Shown piece by piece: positions 36,454 to 44,900 of a stretch of 64,000 nucleotides of DNA; positions within the stretch are counted from its first letter, which is position 1; every line of letters starts with the position of its first letter. The position numbers and the translations under genes were made by a program. The DNA comes from Gleimia europaea ACS-120-V-Col10b (lineage in GTDB: Bacteria > Actinomycetota > Actinomycetes > Actinomycetales > Actinomycetaceae), in contig NZ_KE150266.1 of NCBI RefSeq assembly GCF_000411155.1, forward strand, positions 62,001 through 126,000. The letters run 5' to 3'. The notes under the pieces are model-generated. The model was given only the letters and a program-made list of their open reading frames with translations, was not told where the DNA came from and searched no databases.

Positions 36454-36978
36454 ATGGGTTCAACGAGCAAAATCGCACTGGCTTTAGCAAGCACGGTCTC
36501 ACTCGCACTGGCACTTGCCGGTTGTGGTGGGCAAGACTCCAACCTCAAAGGCTCAACTCAAAATACGACCGCATCTTCACAGACGCTATCGCCGCTACAG
36601 TCTGGGGGAGCAGTCTCAAAGGCAGCTTCGTTTGGTGAGCTCGTAGAAGTCGAGGCCGGCGTGCGGGTTAGTGTTGGCAAACCCCAGCCGCTTGGTACCT
36701 ATATGGGCGATCACGGCCAGCCTGTAACCCTTCCAATCACAGTAGAAAACGTAAGCGAGGAAGAGTTTTGGACCGACCACGTCACGGTTTCTGTTGTCTC
36801 TGGCGGGGTTAGCGCGCCAATAGTTGGCTCACAGGAGTCCGCAGCCATACAGCTTCCACCCACGCCCGTACTACCCGGCCAACAGGTCACGCTAGACCTG
36901 GGTTGCGAAGTCGTAGACATTGACGATGTAAATGTCAGTCTTGACCTCAAGGGACAAAACTCAATCACTTTCCGCTAA
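36454..36978 (+). CDS. Secreted lipoprotein, DUF4352-like
   Basis: A 174-residue lipoprotein: a signal peptide with the lipobox LALAGC (Cys about 24) is followed by a Ser/Thr/Gln linker (25-55) and a beta-sandwich-like domain (about 60-174) that looks like DUF4352/immunoprotective extracellular families (VTLPITVENVSEEEFW). Function unknown; anchored on the outer face of the membrane. AGAGGAG precedes the ATG. Confidence 0.75.
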   Translation: MGSTSKIALALASTVSLALALAGCGGQDSNLKGSTQNTTASSQTLSPLQSGGAVSKAASFGELVEVEAGVRVSVGKPQPLGTYMGDHGQPVTLPITVENVSEEEFWTDHVTVSVVSGGVSAPIVGSQESAAIQLPPTPVLPGQQVTLDLGCEVVDIDDVNVSLDLKGQNSITFR

Positions 36979-36998
36979 TAGGAATGCTACCCAAATGG

Positions 36999-37030
36999 TT
37001 TGGGGGAAGCACAAACGCGCTTCCCCCAAA
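36999..37030. terminator. Hairpin shared by convergent genes
   Basis: Perfect 12-bp stem TTTGGGGGAAGC/GCTTCCCCCAAA (36999-37010 with 37019-37030) between the lipoprotein and hydroxylase stop codons. Confidence 0.75.
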
Positions 37031-37041
37031 AACTATGCCGC

Positions 37042-38964
37042 TCAATTCTGTTCGATGTAGATCTTCGAGAAGAATTCACCGATCTCTTCGGGCTTGTCCA
37101 GTGGCACAACTTGAGCCACGTACATGTCTGGGCGCACAACCACTACCACACCGTCTTCGGAAAGCTTGCGCTCTTCCCAGATATCAGTGTCGGGCATATC
37201 GAATCCGTGCCATAGGCCCTTCGGAAGCTTGCCGAAAATCTTCTCCAGGTTTTGTAGTCCAAACGGACCATTTTCGGGCTTGAAGATTGCGGGAACATCG
37301 CCCGGGCAAATATCGCGGTGATCCTGCTGGTAGATGATCTTAACGTCAAAGAGGGCGTCGCGATCGCTATCCTTTGGAGTGAACTTATTAATGGGGGAGT
37401 CAGCTGACTCGTCCATCCACTTAGCCCACTCGGCGACCTTAGTACCCGAAGGCGCGGCGCGCTCCTTGTCAGCGAATACGTATATGCGCCAGCGACCATC
37501 AGCCTCGTGCGTGTGGCCCAAGTGAATCGGATTTGAATCCGACCGGCGCACAACCTTCGCGGACTTGAACCGCTTGCCAAGCGTGTAGCCCTTTGCCAAG
37601 TCCTGGTAGGTATTCGAACCAACCAGAAGTCCCTCGGGGTACTCGGTGCGGAAACCGTTCGAAAACTCACCGGTCTCTAAGTAGAAGTCCTCGATCGGAA
37701 TATCAGCGCCCGGACCCTTGTAGGTGCCCGCAACACGCGCTGACCATTCGGAATCAAAATCGATTAGGTTTTGTGCAATGACCTGGCGCTCTTGCGTGTA
37801 GGTTTGCAATAAGGAAGCGGGGGCCAGCCCCTGCAAAACGTGCGCGACCTTCCAGCCGAGGTTGAACGCATCCTGCATCGATACGTTCATACCCTGGCCG
37901 GCCTTAGCCGAGTGCGTGTGGCAAGCGTCACCCGAAATGAACACGTGCGGATCACGAGTTCCAACCTCTTCGGTGGGGATTTCATCGAATCTGTCTGTTA
38001 CGCGGTGGCCCACCTCGTAGACGGACCACCAGGCTACGTTCTTCACGTCAATCGAGTATGGGGAAACGATTTCGTTCATCCGGCGGATGATCTCTTCCAC
38101 CGGCGTCTTGCGCACCGCGTGGTTGTCATTCTCGTCAACGATGCCAAGATCCACGTACGTGCGGAACAGGTAACCGCCTTCACGGGGAATGTGTAGGATC
38201 GATCCGTGCTTGGACTGGATGATGGATTTGAGACGAATATCTGGGAAGTCAGAATTCGCGAGGACGTCCATAACGCCCCAGGCTTGGTATTGAACGTTAC
38301 CCAGGTGGCGCGCCCCGATGGCTTTGCGAACCTGGGAGTGAGCGCCATCCGCGCCGTGCACGTACTTCGCAGCAACCGTGCGAGTTTCCCCCTCGTTGTC
38401 CGGGCCGGTGCCAACTAGGTGTACTGTAACCGGGTACTCATCTTCGTAGTGGAACTCTAGGCCCGTAAACGACCAGCCCCAGTTTGGGACGAGTCGCGAG
38501 GGGGAATTATAGGCAAACTCGCGGAAGTAGTCGAGCACGCGGGCCTGGTTCACGATCAGGTGCGGGAACTCAGAAATGCGATGAGGATCGTCTTCGGTGC
38601 GGTGCATACGCTTAATATGATCCGGGTTTTCCGGATCCGGCTGCCAAAATGCAGTCTCAACAATCTTATAGGCCTCTGCGGTGATCTCCGGCGCAAAACC
38701 GAATGCCTGGAAGGTCTCAACCGAACGTGCCTGAATTCCATCGGCGTGTCCAAGAGGGAGCCTGCCGGCACGTTTATCAATAATCGCGGTAGAGATGTCG
38801 GGGAAAACTGACATCTGGGCAGCCATCAGCATGCCCGCAGGACCGGCGCCAACAATCAGAACATCAACTTCATCGGGGAGTTCTGCGGGGCGGTCGATTC
38901 CGAGGCCCTGAGCAACTTTAACTCGGGGGTTTTCAGAGACGTAACCATGGTGGTGAAATTGCAC
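37042..38964 (-). CDS. FAD-dependent aromatic hydroxylase (phenol 2-monooxygenase / 3-hydroxybenzoate 4-monooxygenase type)
   Basis: A 640-residue class A flavoprotein monooxygenase. The FAD-binding GAGPAGM lies near residue 38, the DG motif region in GADGAHSQVRKAIG, and the GD motif in FISGDACHTHSAKAGQGMN; the C-terminal thioredoxin-like domain (from about 450) is typical of phenol hydroxylases and MhbM-like enzymes. It should hydroxylate a phenolic substrate using NAD(P)H and oxygen, but no ring-cleavage or other degradation genes are adjacent, so the pathway is unknown. It is monocistronic. Confidence 0.85.
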   Translation of the reverse strand: MQFHHHGYVSENPRVKVAQGLGIDRPAELPDEVDVLIVGAGPAGMLMAAQMSVFPDISTAIIDKRAGRLPLGHADGIQARSVETFQAFGFAPEITAEAYKIVETAFWQPDPENPDHIKRMHRTEDDPHRISEFPHLIVNQARVLDYFREFAYNSPSRLVPNWGWSFTGLEFHYEDEYPVTVHLVGTGPDNEGETRTVAAKYVHGADGAHSQVRKAIGARHLGNVQYQAWGVMDVLANSDFPDIRLKSIIQSKHGSILHIPREGGYLFRTYVDLGIVDENDNHAVRKTPVEEIIRRMNEIVSPYSIDVKNVAWWSVYEVGHRVTDRFDEIPTEEVGTRDPHVFISGDACHTHSAKAGQGMNVSMQDAFNLGWKVAHVLQGLAPASLLQTYTQERQVIAQNLIDFDSEWSARVAGTYKGPGADIPIEDFYLETGEFSNGFRTEYPEGLLVGSNTYQDLAKGYTLGKRFKSAKVVRRSDSNPIHLGHTHEADGRWRIYVFADKERAAPSGTKVAEWAKWMDESADSPINKFTPKDSDRDALFDVKIIYQQDHRDICPGDVPAIFKPENGPFGLQNLEKIFGKLPKGLWHGFDMPDTDIWEERKLSEDGVVVVVRPDMYVAQVVPLDKPEEIGEFFSKIYIEQN

Positions 38965-39024
38965 GATGATTCCTCACTACTTTGTGGGCGGCGGACCGTT
39001 CCGCCGAACCGGTCGTACATATAT

Positions 39025-39034
39025 TCGTATACGA
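39025..39034. promoter_or_regulatory. Palindromic operator-like site TCGTATACGA
   Basis: A perfect 10-bp palindrome about 60 bp upstream of the hydroxylase ATG, in the gap with udk. The GTATAC core is like operators of FadR-type GntR regulators; no regulator gene is adjacent. Confidence 0.3.
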
Positions 39035-39246
39035 TTATGGCAAGAGTGGCCGACTAACGGGCACGAGTGTGATTCAACTCACATAATAGTGGCAGTTTGT
39101 GTGGAGGGGCAGGCGCTTGGGTCTCACAGATTGGTTTCTAAAGGCAAGCGCACGTGCATGGATGCTCTAGTTGCAGTTTGTGAATGCGGGCGTTTTCGCC
39201 ACTATCCACTAGACTTAGAAAAAATCTCGCAGATCGGGGTAGCAAC

Positions 39247-39864
39247 GTGCGTTCGCTCGTCATTGGTATTGCAGGCGGAACAGCAAGCGGTAAGACGTCT
39301 TTGACTAAGGCGCTTGTGAAGGAATTTAAAGGTAACACTGCGGTTGTCTACCTCGATAACTACTACAAGTCGCATACCGGCCTCACCTATGAGCAGCGCG
39401 CAGCCCTAAATTATGACGCGCCCACGGCATTCGACATTGATCTGATGATCGAACAGCTCCGTCAGTTGATCGACGGAAATCCCATCGAATGCCCGGTGTA
39501 TGACTACACCATTCATAACCGCAGTGAAGAGGTTCAGGAAATCGCGCCTCAACCCGTTGTAATTGTAGAAGGGATTTTGCTTTTCGTGTTTCCCCAGCTT
39601 TGCGAGCTGTTTGACATCAAACTGTTCGTGGACACGGATGCCGATGAACGCATCTTGCGCCGCGTACGTCGCGACATGGTTGAGCGTGGCCGCACGATTG
39701 ACTCAATCGAAAAGCAGTACTTGGAAACTGTAAAGCCGATGCACGACCTCTACGTGGAGCCTTCTAAACGCAAAGCCGACATCATTATTCCTGATGGAGT
39801 GCAGAATTTGGTTGCACTAGACATGATTATTAACAGGATCAACAACTATCTGCATAGTGTTTAA
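39247..39864 (+). CDS. udk: Uridine kinase
   Basis: A 205-residue pyrimidine salvage kinase that phosphorylates uridine and cytidine. P-loop GGTASGKTS (about 9-17), LDNYYKS, YDAPTAFD, VYDYTIHNRS, IVEGILLF and the RRVRRDMVERGRT lid are all standard. The GTG at 39247 follows GGGGTA; the longer frame from 39184 lacks support. A TAGACT box near 39208-39213 is a possible -10. Its last 48 bases overlap the end of the convergent tag gene. Confidence 0.94.
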   Translation: MRSLVIGIAGGTASGKTSLTKALVKEFKGNTAVVYLDNYYKSHTGLTYEQRAALNYDAPTAFDIDLMIEQLRQLIDGNPIECPVYDYTIHNRSEEVQEIAPQPVVIVEGILLFVFPQLCELFDIKLFVDTDADERILRRVRRDMVERGRTIDSIEKQYLETVKPMHDLYVEPSKRKADIIIPDGVQNLVALDMIINRINNYLHSV

Positions 39865-40413
39865 ACCGCTCTCGATTATTGGCTCTTCCTGTAGCCAGGG
39901 AAGGGCGAGATCGAATGATTCCACTAGAGCTCGAATCAGCTTTGGGCCTGTAAAAGTAAACCCCCAGTCGTTAAAAAAGTGGCGAAGCAGTGTCATTTGC
40001 TCCTCGCCGTAGACCGGCCAACCCCCAGGTTTCCCCGCGGAGTTTTCGAGCACGGCTAGAAAGGCGTTCTTTCGCTTCTCGTGTTGTACAGTGCTGCGAT
40101 ACTCCTGGATGGCTCCAGCGTTTTGGATAACCGCCCGAATTTTGCGCTCGTTCTTAATTGGGCTATCGCCTTTTAGCAATCTGGCGACATCCTCATCTTT
40201 CATTTTCGCCACCGCTTCGACCTTGAAGTTGCTAAACGCTGAGCGAAGTGCTTCTCGTTTGGAAAGCACAGTCGCCCAAGTTAATCCGGCTTGGAAAGTT
40301 AACAGGCTTAACATTTCAAATGCGGCGTCGTCGTTTTCTGGAAGGCGTCCCCACTCGTCGGTGTAGTACCTTCTTGTCTCTTCGTTGGCATCTGCCCATT
40401 TTGGAATAGTCAT
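39817..40413 (-). CDS. tag: DNA-3-methyladenine glycosylase I family protein
   Basis: A 198-residue Tag-type base-excision glycosylase. YYTDEWGRLPENDDAAFEMLSL, QAGLTWATVLSKREALRSAF and the C-terminal NDWGFTFTGP (usual GFxFVGP) follow the family. The zinc-binding Cys4/His17 and the C-terminal His/Cys pair of the E. coli enzyme are not present, so this is a zinc-less variant. GAGGAG precedes the ATG at 40413. The 3' end overlaps udk on the opposite strand by 48 bases. Confidence 0.85.
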   Translation of the reverse strand: MTIPKWADANEETRRYYTDEWGRLPENDDAAFEMLSLLTFQAGLTWATVLSKREALRSAFSNFKVEAVAKMKDEDVARLLKGDSPIKNERKIRAVIQNAGAIQEYRSTVQHEKRKNAFLAVLENSAGKPGGWPVYGEEQMTLLRHFFNDWGFTFTGPKLIRALVESFDLALPWLQEEPIIESGLNTMQIVVDPVNNHV

Positions 40414-40511
40414 TATTTCTCCTCTCAAGCAAAAAGTAAGCCTACGAGGAAGCCAGACGAAGGCATGGGGGCGGTGGTGTGGACGGGGACGGGTTTGAGC
40501 CTTGTGGGGAC

Positions 40512-40541
40512 AAAAAAGGGGAGCGCCGCCTGGCGCCCCCC
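40512..40541 (-). terminator. Terminator of deoD
   Basis: 10-bp GC-rich stem (40518-40527 with 40532-40541, one G-U), 4-base loop, followed on the minus strand by TTTTTT. Confidence 0.85.
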
Positions 40542-40555
40542 CCTATGGTTCAGGT

Positions 40556-41263
40556 TTAAGCAAATGCTGCCGCTACCGCGAGCTTTAGCGCGCCCTGGAA
40601 CTTAGTCTCACGCTCTTCGGCGCTCATGTCGCCAGAGTGATCGAGTAGGTGGTCGGAAACCGTTAGGACCGTAAGGGCCTGTTTGCCGAACTCGGCGGCC
40701 ACTCCATAGAGTGCGGCGGCTTCCATGTCTACGCCCAAAACTCCATAGTTTGCCAGGCGTTCAACCTGGCCTTCGGGCGTTAGGTAAAAGTGGTCGCGAG
40801 AAATGATGGTGCCAACGTGAACGTTGTCGGTTTCGCTCGCCGCGTCAACAGCTGCGCGGATCAGGTCGTACGAGGCAACCGGGCAGAAGTGAAGACCAGG
40901 CAGGCGGTAGGTGTTCATTGCAGAGTCAGTGTGCGCGCCTAGAGCAACCACAACGTCGCCAACTGCAACGTTGTGAGCGATGCCGCCGCAGGTTCCAACG
41001 CGGATGATTCTCTCAACACCATATTCGCGAAAGAGCTCCGTTGCGTAGATGGTTGCCGAAGGTTGTCCCATTCCTGAGCCCATAACCGAAAGAGGCTTGC
41101 CGTCAACTGTGCCGGTAAATCCAAGCATCCCGCGCACGTCCGTAACCAGGCGGGCATCGTCCATAAGCATGTGGGCGATGCGTTCGGCGCGCTTCGGATC
41201 GCCGGGGAAGAGAACTGCTGGCGCGAAATCTCCCTTTTCTGCGGCGATGTGGGGTGTTGCCAT
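40556..41263 (-). CDS. deoD: Purine-nucleoside phosphorylase
   Basis: A 235-residue hexameric-type nucleoside phosphorylase for purine salvage. ATPHIAAEKGDFAPAVLFPGDPKRA, GMGQPSATIYATEL, the phosphate-binding RVGTCG, and the base/sugar-site VDMEAAALYG and TVSDHLLD (catalytic Asp) are present. It is the low-molecular-weight DeoD type, not the trimeric type. AGAAAGGC lies before the ATG. Confidence 0.96.
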   Translation of the reverse strand: MATPHIAAEKGDFAPAVLFPGDPKRAERIAHMLMDDARLVTDVRGMLGFTGTVDGKPLSVMGSGMGQPSATIYATELFREYGVERIIRVGTCGGIAHNVAVGDVVVALGAHTDSAMNTYRLPGLHFCPVASYDLIRAAVDAASETDNVHVGTIISRDHFYLTPEGQVERLANYGVLGVDMEAAALYGVAAEFGKQALTVLTVSDHLLDHSGDMSAEERETKFQGALKLAVAAAFA

Positions 41264-41421
41264 TAGTTTTGCCTTTCTTTATTAACTGTATGGAAAAGTG
41301 CCTTCATATAGTGTTGCTCATTACAGTTTCGATTGCCAGTGTTCACACTTAGAGACAGAGTGTTGAAAAATGCGAGTATGGCGCTATGTTTTGCTTATCT
41401 CATTAAGTGCAAGGAGATAAA

Positions 41422-42975
41422 ATGTCTGAAAATACTGGACCTGTCGAGACAAATAGCGCTTCGCGTGATCACTGGACTGGTCAATATGGTTTCTTGATGG
41501 CCGCAATTGGTTCTGCAATCGGCCTGGGCAATATTTGGCGCTTTCCCGGAGTAGCCTATTCAAACGGTGGAGGGGCGTTCATCCTCCCGTATCTAATCGC
41601 GCTGCTATTCGTGGGTATTCCCGTGCTGTTTCTCGATTACAGCCTGGGGCACAAGTACCGCGGCTCCGCACCGCTTACGTTTAAACGTCTGAACTCCAAG
41701 GCGGAAAGCCTCGGCTGGTTCCAGGTAATGGTTTCGTTCATTATTACCGTCTACTACGCAGTGATCGTGGCGTGGGCGATGATGTACGCCATCTATTCGG
41801 TTCGCCTCGCGTGGGGGGAAGACACTACCAGCTTCTTCGTTTCGGACTTTTTGCAGGCAAGTGGTGACCTCATCAGCTTTAAGCCGGTTCTGAGCATACT
41901 TATCCCACTGGTTGTTCTTTGGTTCTTCGTCCTCTTTATTCTCGGACGCGGTGTCTCGAAGGGCGTTGAGCGTTTGAATAGGGTTTTCCTCCCACTTTTG
42001 GTAGTCCTGTTCCTCATTATGGTGGTGCGTGCTCTGTTCTTGCCGGGCGCTCTGGAGGGCTTGAACGCGTTCTTCACTCCGGACTGGTCCGCACTCTTTG
42101 ATGCCAACGTTTGGCTTGCAGCAGTAAGTCAGATTTTCTTCTCATTGTCCATCGCTTTTGGCATCATGCTTACCTACGCCTCCTATCTGCCGCGTAAGGC
42201 AAACCTGGCTGGCACGGGCCTTGTTGCTGGATTTGCTAACTCCTCGTTTGAGATCCTTGCGGGTATCGGCGTGTTTGCAACCCTCGGTTTCATGGCGAAT
42301 CAGCAGGGCGTTGGACTGAACGAGCTTGAAGGTATTACGGGCGTTGGTCTTTCCTTCATGACCTTCCCCGCAATCATTAACCAGATGCCTGGTGGTCCAC
42401 TGTTTGGCGTCTTGTTCTTCATCTCGCTCGTCCTAGCTGGTATCACTTCACTTTTGTCGCTACTCCAAGTGGTGTCGGGTGCATTCCAGGACAAGTTCGG
42501 ATACTCGGCCCGAAAAGCTGCAGTTACTGTGGGCGCGGTCGCGGGGGTAGTTTCGGTGGTCCTATTCTCTACCACCACCGGCCTGAACACGCTCGACGTG
42601 GTGGACGCATTCATCAATAACGTAGGTGTCGTGTTCTCGGCGATCCTGATGACACTACTTGCCTACTTCGCAGTTCCGAAGGTGCGGGCACTGCGCAAGC
42701 ACCTGAACCTTGCCTCGTCCGTTCCTGTCCCCGCGGCGTGGGACTGGATCGTTGGCCTCGTAACACCCGCGCTACTCGCAGTGATGCTGTTCCAGGCTCT
42801 CATCGGCTACGTTACGGAAGGATATGGGGATTGGAGCGCAACAAGCCCCAACGTCCTCATATTTGGTTGGGGAACAATCGTAGTGGCCGTCATAGGGGCG
42901 ATAGTTTTCACCAAACTGCCCTGGCGTGAGGCCAAGCACGAAGATGTCATCAAGTTCAAGGGAGAGGAAGACTAA
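41422..42975 (+). CDS. metP: NSS-family sodium-dependent amino acid transporter, MetP-like
   Basis: A 517-residue SLC6/NSS symporter with about 12 membrane segments. The N-terminal WTGQYGFLMAAIGSAIGLGNIWRFP contains the unwound TM1 sodium/substrate site, and YSNGGGAFILPYLIALLFVGIP follows. The small MetS-like gene immediately downstream identifies the MetPS arrangement known from Corynebacterium glutamicum (methionine, and alanine in related systems). AAGGAG lies before the ATG at 41422. Substrate methionine/alanine is inferred from that pairing. Confidence 0.85.
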   Translation: MSENTGPVETNSASRDHWTGQYGFLMAAIGSAIGLGNIWRFPGVAYSNGGGAFILPYLIALLFVGIPVLFLDYSLGHKYRGSAPLTFKRLNSKAESLGWFQVMVSFIITVYYAVIVAWAMMYAIYSVRLAWGEDTTSFFVSDFLQASGDLISFKPVLSILIPLVVLWFFVLFILGRGVSKGVERLNRVFLPLLVVLFLIMVVRALFLPGALEGLNAFFTPDWSALFDANVWLAAVSQIFFSLSIAFGIMLTYASYLPRKANLAGTGLVAGFANSSFEILAGIGVFATLGFMANQQGVGLNELEGITGVGLSFMTFPAIINQMPGGPLFGVLFFISLVLAGITSLLSLLQVVSGAFQDKFGYSARKAAVTVGAVAGVVSVVLFSTTTGLNTLDVVDAFINNVGVVFSAILMTLLAYFAVPKVRALRKHLNLASSVPVPAAWDWIVGLVTPALLAVMLFQALIGYVTEGYGDWSATSPNVLIFGWGTIVVAVIGAIVFTKLPWREAKHEDVIKFKGEED

Positions 42976-42977
42976 TC

Positions 42978-43121
42978 ATGGAACCGGCATCGATCATCCT
43001 TATGGTTCTAACCATCCTCGTAGTGTGGGGCGGCCTCGTTGCCTCCGTGGTGGCACTACAAAAATCTGATATTCCAGAACCACAGATCGAAGGCGAGCCT
43101 ACGGGTGCGCTAACCGACTAG
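42978..43121 (+). CDS. metS: MetS-like small subunit of NSS methionine/alanine transporter
   Basis: A 47-residue protein (MEPASIILMVLTILVVWG at the N-terminus), with one transmembrane helix at about residues 5-27 and a short charged tail (KSDIPEPQIEGEPTGALTD). Its start is 2 bases after the transporter stop, and the ATG is preceded by GGAGAGGAAG within the end of that gene. The size, one helix and position match the methionine/alanine import NSS small subunit. Confidence 0.85.
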   Translation: MEPASIILMVLTILVVWGGLVASVVALQKSDIPEPQIEGEPTGALTD

Positions 43122-43146
43122 TTTTTCGCTTCGCGATTAGTCGCTT

Positions 43147-43176
43147 AAGATGGTGGCAGTTTTGCCACCATCTTTT
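43147..43176 (+). terminator. Terminator of the metPS unit
   Basis: Perfect 12-bp stem AAGATGGTGGCA/TGCCACCATCTT (43147-43158 with 43163-43174), 4-base loop, T-rich tail. It covers the apparent early start of the next gene. Confidence 0.85.
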
Positions 43177-43191
43177 GCATTTGGGGGAGTC

Positions 43192-43947
43192 GTGCAACTA
43201 AAGCTCGTAGTGTTCGATCTGGATGACACGCTCGCGCCTTCGAAATCTAGTTTACCCAGCGAGGTCGGTAAGCAGTTGCGCCGCCTCCTTGACAGGGCGG
43301 AAGTACTGGTGATTTCTGGAGGCACCCTGGAGCAATTCCAAACGCAACTACTCGCGAACCTGAATGCAAGTGAGGAGCAGTTGCGCCGCCTCCACCTCAT
43401 GCCAACCTGCGGAACGCGCTACTACCAGCGTGAAGATGGAAGATGGCAAGCGCGCTACGCCCACGACCTCGACGAAGCGGCAAAACAGGGCGCTATCGCC
43501 ACGTTGGAAAAGTGCGCGAAAGAGCTAGGTTTGTGGGAAGAAAACCCGGCGGGCGAAATCATCGAAGATCGTGGCAGTCAGATCACGTATTCAGCCCTTG
43601 GCCAGCAGGCGGCGTTGGAAGCAAAGCGAGCATGGGATCCAACCGGGCAGAAAAAAGCGAAACTGCGTGACGCGGTTGCCCCGCTAGTACCGGACCTTGA
43701 AGTGAGGTCGGGCGGATCAACCTCGGTGGACATCACCATGAAAGGCGTAGACAAAGCCTACGGGATGGCTAAAATCATGGAACAAACCGGCTTCACGAAA
43801 GACCAGATCGTTTTTGTTGGCGATCGCCTTGACCCGCAGGGCAATGATTATCCCGTCAAAAAAGCCGGATTTGAAACCATTTCGGTAGGGGGATGGCAAG
43901 ACACGGTGGGTGTCATCGCGCATCTGATTGACACGCAACTAGCCTAG
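43192..43947 (+). CDS. HAD-IIB family hydrolase, phosphomannomutase/sucrose-phosphatase-like
   Basis: A 251-residue haloacid dehalogenase phosphatase. VVFDLDDTLAPSK holds the nucleophile Asp9 and Asp11; ISGGT is motif II; a C2b cap lies about 85-185; the last motif is GDRLDPQGNDYP. It is similar to eukaryotic-type phosphomannomutase and HAD-IIB sugar phosphatases; substrate unknown. GTG start after GGGGGAG. Its stop overlaps the convergent SpoU gene by 4 bases. Confidence 0.85.
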   Translation: MQLKLVVFDLDDTLAPSKSSLPSEVGKQLRRLLDRAEVLVISGGTLEQFQTQLLANLNASEEQLRRLHLMPTCGTRYYQREDGRWQARYAHDLDEAAKQGAIATLEKCAKELGLWEENPAGEIIEDRGSQITYSALGQQAALEAKRAWDPTGQKKAKLRDAVAPLVPDLEVRSGGSTSVDITMKGVDKAYGMAKIMEQTGFTKDQIVFVGDRLDPQGNDYPVKKAGFETISVGGWQDTVGVIAHLIDTQLA

Positions 43948-44768
43948 CGGCGACGCGTCGCCCAAAAGGCCACCGCGCTGGCCGCTGCAACGTTAAGCGA
44001 ATCTACGCCGTGACTCATGGGGATCATGACGGAACTGTCTGCCGCGCGAATCGTACGTTCCTTTAAGCCATAGCCTTCCGAACCAAGAACCCACGCAACC
44101 TTCATGTTCGGGTTGTCCTTAACGCGACGCTCAAAATCGTCCAGGCGAATCGTGTTTTCCCCCAGTGCGAGCGCTACAACGTGGAATCCGAGGTCGTGGA
44201 GCGGGCCCATGTCTGGCCACGTTTCGAGGCGAGTCCACGGCACTTGAAACACTGATCCCATGGATACCCTTACCGACCGTCGGTACAGAGGATCGGCACA
44301 ACTTGGCGTCACTAGCACCGCATCAACATCGAGAGCCGCCGCCGAACGGAAAATAGCTCCCACATTCTTGTGGTCAACAATGTCCTCAATGATGGCGATG
44401 CGGCGGGCGTGTGCGATTACCTCCTGGACCGGAGCCAACTCACGCCTATACATGGCCGCCATAGCGCTACGATGCAAGTGGAACCCGGTGATTTGTTCCA
44501 ATACGTCCTCACTGGCTACAAAAACGGGAATGTCTGCTCCCTCAGGCCCCAAACCCGCCAGGACGCCTTGCATTGAAGCAAGCCACTTTTGCGGAATTAG
44601 AAAAGAGCGCGGCTTATATCCGGCTTCCAGGGCACGCTCAATAACGTTCTTGGACTCGGCCATGAAAAGACCACGTTCTGGCTCTAAACGCGAACGCAAC
44701 TTCACGTCCGTGAGCGACGTGTAATCCAAAAGCCGCTGATCGCTTAGGTCTTTTACTTGAATAATCAC
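43944..44768 (-). CDS. TrmH/SpoU family RNA 2'-O-methyltransferase
   Basis: A 274-residue knotted methyltransferase. An N-terminal substrate-binding domain (1-105, RGLFMAESKNVIERALEAG) precedes the SPOUT domain with NVGAIFRSAAALDVDAVLVTP (motif 1), WVLGSEGYGLKE (motif 2) and VMIPMSHGVDSLNVAAASAV (motif 3). The target rRNA or tRNA position is unknown. The GTG at 44768 gives the usual MIIQVKDLSDQ-type N-terminus and is 6 nt after GATAAT; starts further upstream (to 44825) are less likely. Confidence 0.9.
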   Translation of the reverse strand: MIIQVKDLSDQRLLDYTSLTDVKLRSRLEPERGLFMAESKNVIERALEAGYKPRSFLIPQKWLASMQGVLAGLGPEGADIPVFVASEDVLEQITGFHLHRSAMAAMYRRELAPVQEVIAHARRIAIIEDIVDHKNVGAIFRSAAALDVDAVLVTPSCADPLYRRSVRVSMGSVFQVPWTRLETWPDMGPLHDLGFHVVALALGENTIRLDDFERRVKDNPNMKVAWVLGSEGYGLKERTIRAADSSVMIPMSHGVDSLNVAAASAVAFWATRRR

Positions 44769-44774
44769 CTGGTC

Positions 44775-44780
44775 ATTATC
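44775..44780 (-). promoter_or_regulatory. -10-like box GATAAT for leaderless SpoU-family gene
   Basis: On the minus strand GATAAT ends 6 nt before the GTG at 44768 (GACCAG between). Confidence 0.4.
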
Positions 44781-44900
44781 GCACCTGTGCTTTATCCCCA
44801 GGGTGTCCAGCATCCGCGTATCCACACTTGTCCCGCATTAGAAGCTGTGGGCAAGGCAATTGCGGCCAGCATTGACACGTGCATATGAAAGGAGCACCAA

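Noticed and set aside
38966..39304. 112-codon plus-strand frame between the hydroxylase and udk
   Set aside because: It overlaps the start of udk in another frame and has no signal of its own; the region is better read as promoters.
41264..41421. Possible SAM or methionine-related riboswitch before the MetP-like gene
   Set aside because: The 158-bp gap is AT-rich with no multi-stem structure that I can recognise.
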